A stretch of DNA of 64,000 nucleotides from assembly GCA_009701885.1 (NCBI GenBank), contig WLJH01000007.1, positions 62,001-126,000 on the forward strand, in the 5' to 3' direction. Positions 35,808-44,642 of this stretch are shown here, piece by piece. This DNA comes from Actinomycetota bacterium (lineage in GTDB: Bacteria > Actinomycetota > Actinomycetes > Propionibacteriales > Nocardioidaceae). Position numbers and translations under genes: made by a program. Below the pieces are notes generated by a model. It was not told the DNA's origin. It saw only the letters and a program-made list of their open reading frames with translations, and made no database searches. Positions within the stretch are counted from its first letter, which is position 1, and the number at the start of each line of letters is the position of its first letter.

Positions 35808-38800
35808 TCAGATGTCGAAGAGGGACTCCACCGACTCGATCTCGACGTCCGTGCGGGGCTGGTGGGCCTCGCCGCTGGAGACCGGCTTCGCCTGCTCCGG
35901 GGCCTTCTCCTCGGCAGCCGGCTTCTCGGTGGGCTCCGCCGGGGCAGGCTCCTCCTCGGTCGCCTGCTCCTCGGCGGCTGCCTCGGCCTCGGCGGGTGCC
36001 TCAGTGGTGGCCGCCTCGTCCACGGGCTCGACCTCCGCGGCCGGCTCGGACCCCTCGGACCCAGCGTCCGTGCCGTCCTCGGCGACGTTCTCGGCCGAGA
36101 CGTCGACCGGAGCCGCGGCGCCTGCCGGGGCAGGGGTCGTGCTGGACGGAGCGGTCGCCTTCGGGGGCGCCGGGACGTTCTCCGGGGCCGCGATGTCGAA
36201 GAGCGAGCCACCCGCGTTGAGGTCCACCGCCGGAGCGGCAGGCTCCGTCTCGGCGGCCGGCTCGGCCTTCGCCTCGGTGGCCGCGGGCTCCGGTGCCTTC
36301 TCCTCCGCCGGGGCGGGGGTCTCGGCCTCGGGCTCCGGGGCCTTCTCGTCGGCAGGAGCCGGGGTCTCGGCCTGGGCCGGCTCCGCGGCCTCCTTAGCGG
36401 GGGCGGGCTCGGCCTTCGCAGCCGGAGCGGGCTCCTCGGCGACGATGTCGAAGAGGGAGCCACCGCCGGACAGGTCGACGTCCTGGGCGGGGGCCGGGTC
36501 GGCCCCGGCCGCGGGAGCCGCTGCCTTCGCCGCCGACTCGGACGGCTCCTCGGCAGCAGGCTCGGCCTTCGCCTCGACCGGAGCAGCCTCGGCCCGGGAG
36601 GCCTCCTGCGCGGGGGCCTCCTTCGCCGGGGCGGGCTCCTCGGCCTGCAGGTCGAAGAGCGACCCGCCCGAGCCGAGGTCCGAGGACGGCTCCGGGTCGG
36701 CCTGCTTCGCGGCCGGCTCGGGCTCGGCCTTCGCCTCGGACTTCTCGGTGGCCGGCTCGGCCTTGGCCTCGGCCGGCTCCTCGCCCGCGTCGGAGTCGCC
36801 GCCCAGGTCGAAGAGCGAGCCGCCCGAGGAGGGGGCCTCCTTCGGAGCAGCCTTCGCGGCCTCGGCCTCCTCGGCCGGAGCCTTGTCGGGGGAGGCGGTG
36901 GCCGAGGTCGCCGTGGTGCCCGACTCGTCGTCGAACATGGAGGAGGCGTCGTCGAAGAGCGAGGAGCCGCCGGAGGCCTTGGCCGCCGGACCGGCGTCCT
37001 GGGTCTCGGTGACGGTGTCCTCGGTGATGGTCACGTCGCCGGCCTCGGGCTCGGCCTTGGTGGCCACGTCGGTGCCACCTGAACCGCTGCCGCCGGAGCC
37101 CGACCCCTCGGAGTCGTCGCCGGAAGCCGCGGCCTTCTTGGCGGCCGGGGCCGCCGTACCCGCACCGGCTGCAGCGCCGGCGCCGGGCAGCAGCTTGGTC
37201 GCCTGCTCGCCCTTGACCGAGGCCAGCAGCATCTGCGCGACGTCGAGGATCTCGACCTCCTCGCGCGCCTCGCCCTTGGACTGCTTCATGGTCAGGCCGT
37301 CGGAGAGCATCACGCGGCAGAAGGGACAACCCACGGCGATCTGGTCGGCACCGGTGCCGACCGCCTCGTTCGTGCGGTTCATGTTGATCCGCTCGCCGTA
37401 GTTCTCCTCCATCCACATGCGCGCACCGCCGGCGCCGCAGCAGAAGGACTTCTCGCTGTGGCGCTCCATCTCGACGTACTCCGCGCCGGGCAGGACCTGG
37501 AGCAGCTCGCGCGGGGGCGAGTAGACGCCGTTGTGGCGACCGATGTAGCAGGGGTCGTGGTAGGTGATCGAGCGCTTGTGCGCGCCGGGGCCGGCCGAGA
37601 CCGGGGTCAGCTTGCCCTCGCGCACCAGCCGGTTGAGCAGCTGGGTGTGGTGCACGACCTCGAGCTCGACGCCGAACTCCTTGTACTCGTTCTTGAGCGT
37701 GTTGAAGCAGTGCGCACAGGTCGAGACGACCTTCTTGACGCGGTACTCCTTGAAGTTCTCGACGTTCTGCTGGGCCAGGCCCTGGAACACGAACTCGTTG
37801 CCGGCGCGGCGGGCCGGGTCACCGGTGCAGGTCTCGCCGTTGCCCAGGACGCCGAAGGAGACGCCGGCCATGTCGAGCAGCTCGGCCACGGCGCGGGTGG
37901 TCTTCTTGGCGCGGTCCTCGTAGGCGCCGGCGCAGCCGACCCAGAACAGCCAGTCCACCTCGTCGAGGTTCGAGATGTCCTCACCGACGACCTTGACCTC
38001 GAACGGCAGGTCCTTGGCCCAGTCCATCCGGGCCGAGGACGACATGTTCCACGGGTTGCCCTTGTTCTCCAGGCCCTTGAAGAGGCCGTTGAGCTCGGCG
38101 GGGAAGTTCGACTCGACCAGGACCTGGTGACGACGCATGTCCATGATGTGGTCGACGTGCTCGATGTCGACGGGGCACTGCTGGACGCAGGCGCCGCAGG
38201 AGGTGCAGTTCCACAGCACGTCGGGGTCGATGACCGCGGCGCCGTTGCTGGGGTTGTAGAACCACTCGCCGTCCTCGAGGCCGTCCATCCGACCGCCGGT
38301 CTCGCCGACCAGCGGCTTCTCGACCTCGGTCGCCAGGGCGGTGTCGCCGGCGAGCATCGCCTCGCGGTGCGCCTCGTCGGCCCGCAGGTAGGGGGCCTTG
38401 GCGTAGGCGTGGTCGCGCATCGCGGTGATGAGCAGCTTGGGCGACAGCGGCTTGTCGGTGTTCCACGCGGGGCACTGCGACTGGCAGCGACCGCACTCGG
38501 TGCAGGTGGAGAAGTCGAGGATGCCCTTCCAGGAGAAGTCCTCAAGGGTGCCGACGCCGAGCGTGGAGTCCTCGTCGAGGTCGTCGATGTCGTCGAGCGT
38601 GACCGGCTTGCCGTTGTTCATGAGCGGCTTCATGCCGCCCAGCGCGGTGGTGGCGCCGTCGGTGTCGCGGCCGACCGACTCACGCTTGAAGAAGATGTTG
38701 AACCAGGCGGTGAAGCGGTGCCAGGCGATGCCCATGGTCAGGTTCGAGGAGATGACCATCAGCCAGACCATCGCCAGGACGACCTTGATCATCGCGATGA

Positions 38801-39464
38801 CGACGATGGTGTTCTCGAGCGCCGACTCGTTGCCCTCGACCCCGGCGGGGAACAGGAAGTCGCCGACGTACCCGGAGATCGGGAAGTGGAAGCGGGTGAA
38901 GTCCTCGGGGTGGTCGCTGTCGATCTGGCCGAGGTTGTACTCCGCGCCGCGGATGAACAGGATCGCGGCGCTCTCGACGAGCACGAACGCCTCGACGAAG
39001 TAGGCCTGCCACTGCGTGGAGCCGTAGAACCGGCTCTTGCGGCCCTGGCTTCGCGGGTGGTTGAGCTGGCGCACGACGATCAGCGCGATGATGCCGAGCG
39101 TGCCCAGGAGGCCCAGCCCCTCGCTGACCCACTCGAAGAGGAAGAAGTGGCCCAGGATCGGCAGCGCGAAGTCGGGCTTGAAGAGCTGGACGTAGCCGGT
39201 GGCGACCGCCGAGGAGAGGACGATGAACGCGGCGTAGACGAACCAGTGCATCGCGCCCACGAAGCCCCACTGGAGCATCCGCGTGTGGAGGAGCGACTCC
39301 TTGAGCAGCGTGACGGTGCGCTTGCCCGGGTTGTCGGTGCGCGACGCCGGCTGCCCGACCCGGACCGTCCCGAGGATCGCCCGCACCGCCCGCGTCGTCA
39401 TGGCGACGGCGACGGCGGTGAAGGCCAGGGACACCACGATGGCGATGATCTGGATTGCTGGCAT
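35808..39464 (-). CDS. etfD: EtfD-type membrane (Fe-S)-binding oxidoreductase with SLFD-repeat C-terminal tail
   Basis: 1218 residues. Residues 1-270 are membrane-embedded (five or six spans, nitrate-reductase-gamma-like). Two [4Fe-4S] ferredoxin motifs, CTECGRCQSQCP and CTSCGACVQQCP, follow. Two CCG domains (WVGCAGAYED..CAHCFN and HDPCYIGRH..FCCGAGGARMW) complete a heterodisulfide-reductase-like core ending near residue 760. This matches mycobacterial EtfD (Rv0338c), which passes electrons from electron-transfer flavoprotein to the quinone pool during beta-oxidation. The last ~460 residues are Ala/Glu/Pro-rich and disordered, with seven S[LM]FD motifs. ATG 39464 is preferred over the track GTG 39491. 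CTACCGGTAG lies upstream. Confidence 0.92.
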   Translation of the reverse strand: MPAIQIIAIVVSLAFTAVAVAMTTRAVRAILGTVRVGQPASRTDNPGKRTVTLLKESLLHTRMLQWGFVGAMHWFVYAAFIVLSSAVATGYVQLFKPDFALPILGHFFLFEWVSEGLGLLGTLGIIALIVVRQLNHPRSQGRKSRFYGSTQWQAYFVEAFVLVESAAILFIRGAEYNLGQIDSDHPEDFTRFHFPISGYVGDFLFPAGVEGNESALENTIVVIAMIKVVLAMVWLMVISSNLTMGIAWHRFTAWFNIFFKRESVGRDTDGATTALGGMKPLMNNGKPVTLDDIDDLDEDSTLGVGTLEDFSWKGILDFSTCTECGRCQSQCPAWNTDKPLSPKLLITAMRDHAYAKAPYLRADEAHREAMLAGDTALATEVEKPLVGETGGRMDGLEDGEWFYNPSNGAAVIDPDVLWNCTSCGACVQQCPVDIEHVDHIMDMRRHQVLVESNFPAELNGLFKGLENKGNPWNMSSSARMDWAKDLPFEVKVVGEDISNLDEVDWLFWVGCAGAYEDRAKKTTRAVAELLDMAGVSFGVLGNGETCTGDPARRAGNEFVFQGLAQQNVENFKEYRVKKVVSTCAHCFNTLKNEYKEFGVELEVVHHTQLLNRLVREGKLTPVSAGPGAHKRSITYHDPCYIGRHNGVYSPPRELLQVLPGAEYVEMERHSEKSFCCGAGGARMWMEENYGERINMNRTNEAVGTGADQIAVGCPFCRVMLSDGLTMKQSKGEAREEVEILDVAQMLLASVKGEQATKLLPGAGAAAGAGTAAPAAKKAAASGDDSEGSGSGGSGSGGTDVATKAEPEAGDVTITEDTVTETQDAGPAAKASGGSSLFDDASSMFDDESGTTATSATASPDKAPAEEAEAAKAAPKEAPSSGGSLFDLGGDSDAGEEPAEAKAEPATEKSEAKAEPEPAAKQADPEPSSDLGSGGSLFDLQAEEPAPAKEAPAQEASRAEAAPVEAKAEPAAEEPSESAAKAAAPAAGADPAPAQDVDLSGGGSLFDIVAEEPAPAAKAEPAPAKEAAEPAQAETPAPADEKAPEPEAETPAPAEEKAPEPAATEAKAEPAAETEPAAPAVDLNAGGSLFDIAAPENVPAPPKATAPSSTTPAPAGAAAPVDVSAENVAEDGTDAGSEGSEPAAEVEPVDEAATTEAPAEAEAAAEEQATEEEPAPAEPTEKPAAEEKAPEQAKPVSSGEAHQPRTDVEIESVESLFDI

Positions 39465-39572
39465 TGCTGGGATCTCTCCTCGTCTTCCCACGCCCGCTGG
39501 GGGGCTGGCGCTCGCTGGAGCCTAGGGGCGCGGGGGTGCAGCCGTCAGGCCCGTCCGGGGGTGAGGATGATC

Positions 39573-39582
39573 CTACCGGTAG
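39573..39582. promoter_or_regulatory. Palindrome CTACCGGTAG upstream of etfD
   Basis: A perfect 10-bp palindrome about 110 bases before the etfD ATG, in the gap after the metallohydrolase gene. It resembles the TACTGGCCGGTA site before fadE5; candidate TetR-type operator. Confidence 0.35.
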
Positions 39583-39597
39583 GTAACTTGCGGTGGT

Positions 39598-42093
39598 TCA
39601 GGAGACGCGGACGAGCCGGCCCTTCCCGTCGAACACCGCGGTCATCTCGACCTTGGAGCCGCCGGCGCCCCGGGCGCAGAAGCCGAACTCCCGGCCCAGG
39701 CGCGTGTAGGGCTGGCCCACGGCCTTCATCACCTGCGTGGTGCTCATGCCCGCCCGCAGCTTCCGCTGCACGGTCGCGACCGGCAGCCGGTTGCCCGGGT
39801 TGCGGCAGGAGTCAGGGGCGATGCCGTAGGCGCGCTCCCACATCTGGAGGTACGCCTCGGCGCCGCGCGCCATGTCGTCGAGGATCTTCTTCCCGTCGCC
39901 GCGCTCGGAGGCCTCGGCGATGAGGGAGAGGTCCTGGATCCAGTCGGGGTAGAGGCCGTACTGCGCGACGCCGTCGACGTTGAGGTCGTAGACCCGCTCG
40001 CCGGCGGCCTGCTGGTCGATGCGTACGCCGTTGAAGCCGCGGAACGGGTAGGTGACCGGGTTCGGGACGTCGGCGCCGCGGGGGCCGCCCTGCGCGCCGA
40101 GGCCGTTGATGTCGGCGCCGAAGCCGAAGCCCCAGTAGTAGCGCGGGTCGGCCCAGCCCTGGTGGGTGCGCCACTTGTCCACGAAGCCGGTGCTGTTGCC
40201 GGCGTACGCCGTGATGAAGCCGCCGGCCTTGTAGACGCGCGGGTAGGCGTCGGTGGTGGACCACGAGTGGCTCGACAGCAGCCCGTGGTAGCCCATCTCC
40301 TCGATCTGGTCGAGGGCGGCGTTGCGGGCCTTCACGCTCATGTGGTCGGGGTCGAAGATCATCTTGCGCTCGGCGAGCTCGTTGATCGTGTACTCGCCGA
40401 GGGTCGTCAGGCCGCGGCTGTTGCAGTGCAGCGGCGTGGGGTAGAGCGGCAGGGCGGGGAGGCTCAGCACGCCCGAGACCATCGCGACCGCGCCGAAGAG
40501 CGCGTCCTGCTGGCCCGCGGAGATGTCGGGGGCGCCGAGCTGGGTCTTGTCGGCGCTCTCGCCGTCCTCGGGGTCGCAATGCTGCATGTCCCAGAAGGTG
40601 CCGGTCTCCAGGAAGTTGGCGGTGTTGACCGCCACGCCGGTCTCGCCCGCGTCGCCGGCGATGCCGGACAGGGCGTTGTCGAACTTGTTGACCAGCTCCA
40701 TCTGGCGCACGCCGAGGTCGTGGACCTCGTCCATCTGCTCGGAGATGGCCTCCTCGTCGCACGCCGGCACGTCGCCCAGGCCGGGGATGTTCTTGAACGT
40801 GCAGCCGAACGGCACCGAGGTCTCGATGCCGAGGACGACCGCCATCTTGCCGGCGTTGATGACCTTGCGCGCCTCGTAGGGGCTCGTCACGATCCGGTAG
40901 AAGCCCTTGCCCGGGCCGCCGAACTGCGCGTCGACGTAGTCCTGGAAGGCGTAGGTCTGCGCGGCCTGCAGGCGGATGGAGTCCATGTCGTCGCAGGAGT
41001 TCCGCTTGAGCGGGTAGAGCTGGCACAGCTGATTGTTCTCGACCAGCAGGTTGACGAAGAGCCGCTGGCCGCCGCGCCAGGCGCGCTCCATCCACCGGTA
41101 GTAGGTGCCCTCGTGGGTCAGCGACTGCGGCGCCGGCCAGTCGACGAAGGTCGGCCAGCCGACCGGGTCGTGGCCGGGGGTGCCGGACAGTGCGGTCTCG
41201 AGGACGGCGCCGTAGCCGCCGGTCAGCGTGTGGTCCTCGCAGTCGACCAGCGCGTACGGCGCCCCGAAGCGGTCCCACGGCTTGCCGCAGTGGACCTCGC
41301 CGCCGAGGAACTCGAAGGCCATGTGGTGGGTGTGCGCGTCGACGTACCCGCGCACCTCCTGGAACGGGGTGACGCCGGCGTGCGGGTTGCCCGAGACATT
41401 GACGTCGGCCTCGGGGTACGGCGTGCAGCCGCTCGCCTTGCGCGGGGCGAAGGTCGTCGCGCCGTCGATGGCGAGCTCGCCGCCGGCGTTGGCGAACGCG
41501 AACCGGCCGCCGTCCTCGGTGGCGGTCCACACCGCGGCGTCCGAAGGCTCGGCAGCGGTGCCGCCCGGCACGAGCAGCCGGGAGTCAGGGTCCTGGATGA
41601 GGTAGCTGCCGAGCTCGGTGGGCTTGAAGTAGAGCGGGGTGCCGCCGGGCACGAGCGTGTAGCAGCCGTTGGCCAGGGCGAAGACGGTCCGGGGGGCCTT
41701 GGTGCGGCGGGGGTAGGGGCGGACCGTGCGCAGCCGCGGGTCGGGGAGCGCGCGCTCGCGCTCGACGTAGCTCGTCGCCGCCCGGCGCTCCTCGGCGCTC
41801 GTCGGGTCCGTGGTCTCCTCGGCGGCCGAGCCGGCGCGCGAGAGCGCGTCCATGTCGACGCCCTCGCCGTCCCCGTGACCGTGGTCGCCGTGGATGTCGC
41901 CCTTGATCTCGACCCGGTTTCCTGCCTTGTCCGTCAGGACGAGGCCGCCGCCGCTCTCGGCGCGGTGCACCTCCTGCAGGCCGAGCCGGGGGCCGGCGGG
42001 CTCGCTGTCGGCCAGGACCGGGACAGCCAGGGCGGCGGCGACGACGCCCGCGGCGGTCGCGCCGGCGAGCAGGAGACGGGTGCGGCTGGGCAT
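39598..42093 (-). CDS. Secreted metal-dependent hydrolase (amidohydrolase/peptidase M19-like)
   Basis: An 831-residue exported protein; the signal segment is RLLLAGATAAGVVAAALAVPVLA. The catalytic part resembles amidohydrolase/renal-dipeptidase barrels: YVDAHTHHMAFEFLG near residue 235 (HxH), VLGIETS near 430, DPDHMSVKARNA near 590 and GLLSSHSWS shortly after. Several Cys in the first half could form disulfides. The C-terminal ~70 residues look like an SmpA/OmlA-type fold (AGMSTTQVMKAVGQPYTRLG). ATG 42093 has GGAGG six bases upstream; the track start at 42135 is rejected. A perfect KstR-like palindrome lies 69 bases upstream. Substrate unknown. Confidence 0.75.
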   Translation of the reverse strand: MPSRTRLLLAGATAAGVVAAALAVPVLADSEPAGPRLGLQEVHRAESGGGLVLTDKAGNRVEIKGDIHGDHGHGDGEGVDMDALSRAGSAAEETTDPTSAEERRAATSYVERERALPDPRLRTVRPYPRRTKAPRTVFALANGCYTLVPGGTPLYFKPTELGSYLIQDPDSRLLVPGGTAAEPSDAAVWTATEDGGRFAFANAGGELAIDGATTFAPRKASGCTPYPEADVNVSGNPHAGVTPFQEVRGYVDAHTHHMAFEFLGGEVHCGKPWDRFGAPYALVDCEDHTLTGGYGAVLETALSGTPGHDPVGWPTFVDWPAPQSLTHEGTYYRWMERAWRGGQRLFVNLLVENNQLCQLYPLKRNSCDDMDSIRLQAAQTYAFQDYVDAQFGGPGKGFYRIVTSPYEARKVINAGKMAVVLGIETSVPFGCTFKNIPGLGDVPACDEEAISEQMDEVHDLGVRQMELVNKFDNALSGIAGDAGETGVAVNTANFLETGTFWDMQHCDPEDGESADKTQLGAPDISAGQQDALFGAVAMVSGVLSLPALPLYPTPLHCNSRGLTTLGEYTINELAERKMIFDPDHMSVKARNAALDQIEEMGYHGLLSSHSWSTTDAYPRVYKAGGFITAYAGNSTGFVDKWRTHQGWADPRYYWGFGFGADINGLGAQGGPRGADVPNPVTYPFRGFNGVRIDQQAAGERVYDLNVDGVAQYGLYPDWIQDLSLIAEASERGDGKKILDDMARGAEAYLQMWERAYGIAPDSCRNPGNRLPVATVQRKLRAGMSTTQVMKAVGQPYTRLGREFGFCARGAGGSKVEMTAVFDGKGRLVRVS

Positions 42094-42161
42094 GCGGGGA
42101 CCTCCGGTGAGCACGTTCCGGAGAATCTGACACACGTTCAGGTTCGGTGTCCACGGATTCC

Positions 42162-42175
42162 TGGAACGTGTTCCA
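42162..42175. promoter_or_regulatory. Perfect KstR-like palindrome TGGAACGTGTTCCA
   Basis: Matches TnnAACnnGTTnnA at every defined position and is symmetric apart from the central GT. It lies between the divergent-facing promoter of the metallohydrolase (start 42093) and the end of the EamA gene. Degenerate half sites (CTGAACGTGTG, GGAACGTGCTC) follow towards the start codon. Confidence 0.5.
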
Positions 42176-42202
42176 CCGGATGGGCGCCCACGAGCTCCCG
42201 GC

Positions 42203-42243
42203 CCTCTCGACGACGCGCGCTGGCGCTCGCGGGAGAGACCACC
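42203..42243. repeat. Dispersed repeat copy D (degenerate)
   Basis: CTCTCGACGACGCGCGCTGG followed by CGCTCGCGGGAGAGACCACC. It shares the CTCGACGACG and CGCTGGCGCTCGC cores with copies B and C and lies just after the EamA stop. Confidence 0.55.
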
Positions 42244-42251
42244 GGGGACCC

Positions 42252-43181
42252 CTATGGCGGGGGCGGCCCGGCGGCGGGCCCCTCACGCCCGAGCCCGGCG
42301 ACGGCGAGGAGGACCAGCGCAGTGCCGCCCAGCCCGACCAGCCCGATCCGCTCGTCGAGCACGAGCGCGGCGACGGCTGCGGCCGTGACCGGCTCGAGGA
42401 GGGTGGCGATGGTGGCGGCGGAGCCCGAGGCGGTGCGCAGCCCGGCGTACAGCAGGCCGTAGGCGAGCGCCATGGTGACCACCCCGAGGTAGACCAGGAG
42501 CGCGAGCGCCTGCGGGTCGGTGGTGGTGCGGGGGCCGTCGACGAGGAGGGCGGCCGGCACCAGCAGCAGCGCACCGACGCCGGTGGTGGCGGTGGTGAGG
42601 GCGAGCGGCCCCGTCGAGCGGGCGAGCACCTCGCCCTGCGCGGTCGCGAAGGCGTACGCCGCTCCCGACCCGCACGCGGCCAGCACGCCCAGCAGCGGCT
42701 CGGGGCCGGTGCCGGATCCGCCGTGGCCGGCCCCGAGGGTGACGAGGACCAGGCCGGCGAGCGCGGCGACGAGCACGAGTGCCCGGCCGCCGCCCGGGGC
42801 CCGGCGCTCGCGCACCGACTCGGCCGCGGTGAGCAGCACAGGCGCCAGGCCGAGGCTGACGACGGTGGCGACCGAGACACCCACGAGCGTGACGGCCGCG
42901 AAGTACAGCGCCTGGTAGGCCGCGGTCGAGGCGCCGACGACGACGGTGCGCCGCGGGTGGGAGCGCAGCAGGTCGCGCAGCACCGGGCCGCCGCGCAGCG
43001 CCAGCAGCAGCGCCGCGAGGACGACGCCGGCGAGCACCATCCGCCACGCGCTGATGGTGACGACGTGCATCGGCACCCGCTCGCGCACGAGCTGGACGGC
43101 GAGGCCGCCGGTGCCCCACAGGACGCCGGCGAGGGAGATCTGGAGCAGCCCGAGGCGGGCTGCGGTGGAAGGACTGGTCAC
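42252..43181 (-). CDS. EamA/DMT-family transporter
   Basis: A 309-residue membrane protein with about ten spans in two EamA halves: GVLWGTGGLAVQLV and AYQALYFAAVTLVGVSVATVVSLGLAPVLL in the first, GVVTMALAYGLLYAGL and TIATLLEPVTAAAVAALVLDE in the second. This is the drug/metabolite exporter family (RhaT/YdcZ type). A GTG start at 43181 is consistent with the first helix. Substrate unknown. It precedes a 160-bp gap and lies downstream of the IclR gene on the same strand. Confidence 0.9.
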   Translation of the reverse strand: MTSPSTAARLGLLQISLAGVLWGTGGLAVQLVRERVPMHVVTISAWRMVLAGVVLAALLLALRGGPVLRDLLRSHPRRTVVVGASTAAYQALYFAAVTLVGVSVATVVSLGLAPVLLTAAESVRERRAPGGGRALVLVAALAGLVLVTLGAGHGGSGTGPEPLLGVLAACGSGAAYAFATAQGEVLARSTGPLALTTATTGVGALLLVPAALLVDGPRTTTDPQALALLVYLGVVTMALAYGLLYAGLRTASGSAATIATLLEPVTAAAVAALVLDERIGLVGLGGTALVLLAVAGLGREGPAAGPPPP

Positions 43182-43342
43182 GGGTGCTCCTGCGGTGCGG
43201 TCGAGACGGGCGGGCGTCAGGAGCGCGCGGCACGACCGCCGGCCGGGAAGGCCGACAGGGCGCGGAGGGCTCCGGTCAGGCGACCGGAGGGGGCAGGACC
43301 AGGAGGTTCACACGGCCATCGTGGCAGAGGGGCGGCGGAGGG

Positions 43343-44128
43343 TCAGGTGGTTTCCCGCGGGGCGGGCCGCCCGGCGAGCCGGGCGGTGAGCAGCTGCGCG
43401 GTGCGGCGTACGTCGCCGGCCAGCCGGGCGGGGTCCAGCGACCCGGCCTCGTGGTCGGCCACGGCGTAGGTGACCGCGATGCCGGCCGCGGGGTGGCCGG
43501 TGTGGTCGAGGACGGCTGCCGCGACGCTGGCCAGGCCCTCGGTGACCTCGCCGTCCTCGGTGGCGTGGCCGCGCTGGCGGGTCTCGGTGAGCAGCGTGCG
43601 CAGTGCCGAGGGGGTGCGCGGGCCGCGGCCGGTGCGGTCGACGAAGGCCCCGGCGTCGGGGTAGAGCGCGCGGACCTGGGCGGGCGGGAGGGCGGCGAGC
43701 AGCGCGCGGCCGCTGGCGGTGAGGTGGGCAGGGAGCCGGACGCCGACGTCGGTGACCAGCGGCGGTCGGCCCGGGGCGCGCTCCTCGACGACGTACAGCA
43801 CGTCGCGGCCGTGCAGGACCGCGAGGTGCGCGCTGTGCCCGACCCGGTCGACGAGCTGGGCGAGGGCGCGGCGGCTGAGCCGCTGCAGCGGCTCCTGGCG
43901 GGTGTAGCCGCTGCCGACCTCGAACGCCGCGACGCCGAGGCCGTAGCGCCGCTCCTCGGGCAGGTGCGCGACGAAGCCCTCGGTGACCATGACGCCCAGC
44001 AGGTGGTAGGCGGTCGACCGGGGCAGGTTGCACTCGCGCGCGATCCGCTCCAGCGGCACGGGGCCGGGCTGGGAGGCCAGGAACCGCAGCACCCGCAGGG
44101 TGCGGGTGGCCGCGGGCACCTGGCTCAT
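43343..44128 (-). CDS. IclR-family transcriptional regulator
   Basis: A 261-residue IclR regulator. The N-terminal winged helix (ATRTLRVLRFLASQPGPVPL, then NLPRSTAYHLLGVM) precedes the ligand-binding domain (LTASGRALLAALP; DHTGHPAAGIAVTY). The histidine-use genes hutHU lie 1.9 kb away on the other side of an MFS transporter, so it may be the hut regulator, but the EamA gene next to it is an equally possible target. ATG 44128 is the first Met of the conserved domain. Confidence 0.9.
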   Translation of the reverse strand: MSQVPAATRTLRVLRFLASQPGPVPLERIARECNLPRSTAYHLLGVMVTEGFVAHLPEERRYGLGVAAFEVGSGYTRQEPLQRLSRRALAQLVDRVGHSAHLAVLHGRDVLYVVEERAPGRPPLVTDVGVRLPAHLTASGRALLAALPPAQVRALYPDAGAFVDRTGRGPRTPSALRTLLTETRQRGHATEDGEVTEGLASVAAAVLDHTGHPAAGIAVTYAVADHEAGSLDPARLAGDVRRTAQLLTARLAGRPAPRETT

Positions 44129-44193
44129 GCGCCCAGGTTCTCATCCGGGGACGCCCGGGTGGTCGGGCCGGAGGGCCGGGCCGGGTGGTCGAC

Positions 44194-44535
44194 TCAGGCG
44201 CGGTGCGCGCGCCCGGGGTCGATCCGGTCGGCCTCGCGCAGCCGGTCCTCCTGGCGTGCCTCCTCCAGCGCCAGGTCGCGCTCGGCCTCGGCGACCCGGT
44301 GCTCGGCCTGGTCGGCCTCGGCGCGCAGCACGTCGGCCTCGTCGCGCAGGTTCTCCACGCGGGAGCGCTCGGCGGCGATCGGCTCGTCGTGCCGGACCGC
44401 CTGCTGGCGCAGCCGCTGCGCCTCCTGGCGGCGGTGCTCCCGGCGGCGGGTCGCGGCCTTGGACGCCAGCAACGCGACCAGTGCCAGGACCAGCACGGCG
44501 ACGACGACGATGACGACGATGGTGGTGGTGCTCAT
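44194..44535 (-). CDS. Small membrane-anchored coiled-coil protein (hypothetical)
   Basis: A 113-residue protein with one N-terminal transmembrane helix (IVVIVVVAVLVLALVALLA) followed by a highly charged helix of Arg, Glu, Gln and Ala, a probable cytoplasmic coiled coil. GGGAGGGA precedes the ATG at 44535 at a good distance. Proteins of this make-up are frequent in actinomycetes and are of unknown function. It lies between IclR and an MFS gene on the same strand, about 65 and 107 bases away. Confidence 0.75.
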   Translation of the reverse strand: MSTTTIVVIVVVAVLVLALVALLASKAATRRREHRRQEAQRLRQQAVRHDEPIAAERSRVENLRDEADVLRAEADQAEHRVAEAERDLALEEARQEDRLREADRIDPGRAHRA

Positions 44536-44642
44536 CGGATGTCCCTCCCTGGTTCCGTTCCCCTGGGACTGCCCCGGGCGCGCCCGGGACACGCCACCCG
44601 CGCGGGTGACACGCGCCCGGGACCACCGCGCGGAGCAGGCGG

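Noticed and set aside
34513-37401. 962-aa plus-strand ORF with Ser/Gly/Ala-rich second half
   Set aside because: Its first part is the decayed AbiEi/DUF559 gene; the remainder is the antisense frame of the etfD disordered tail, not a real low-complexity surface protein.
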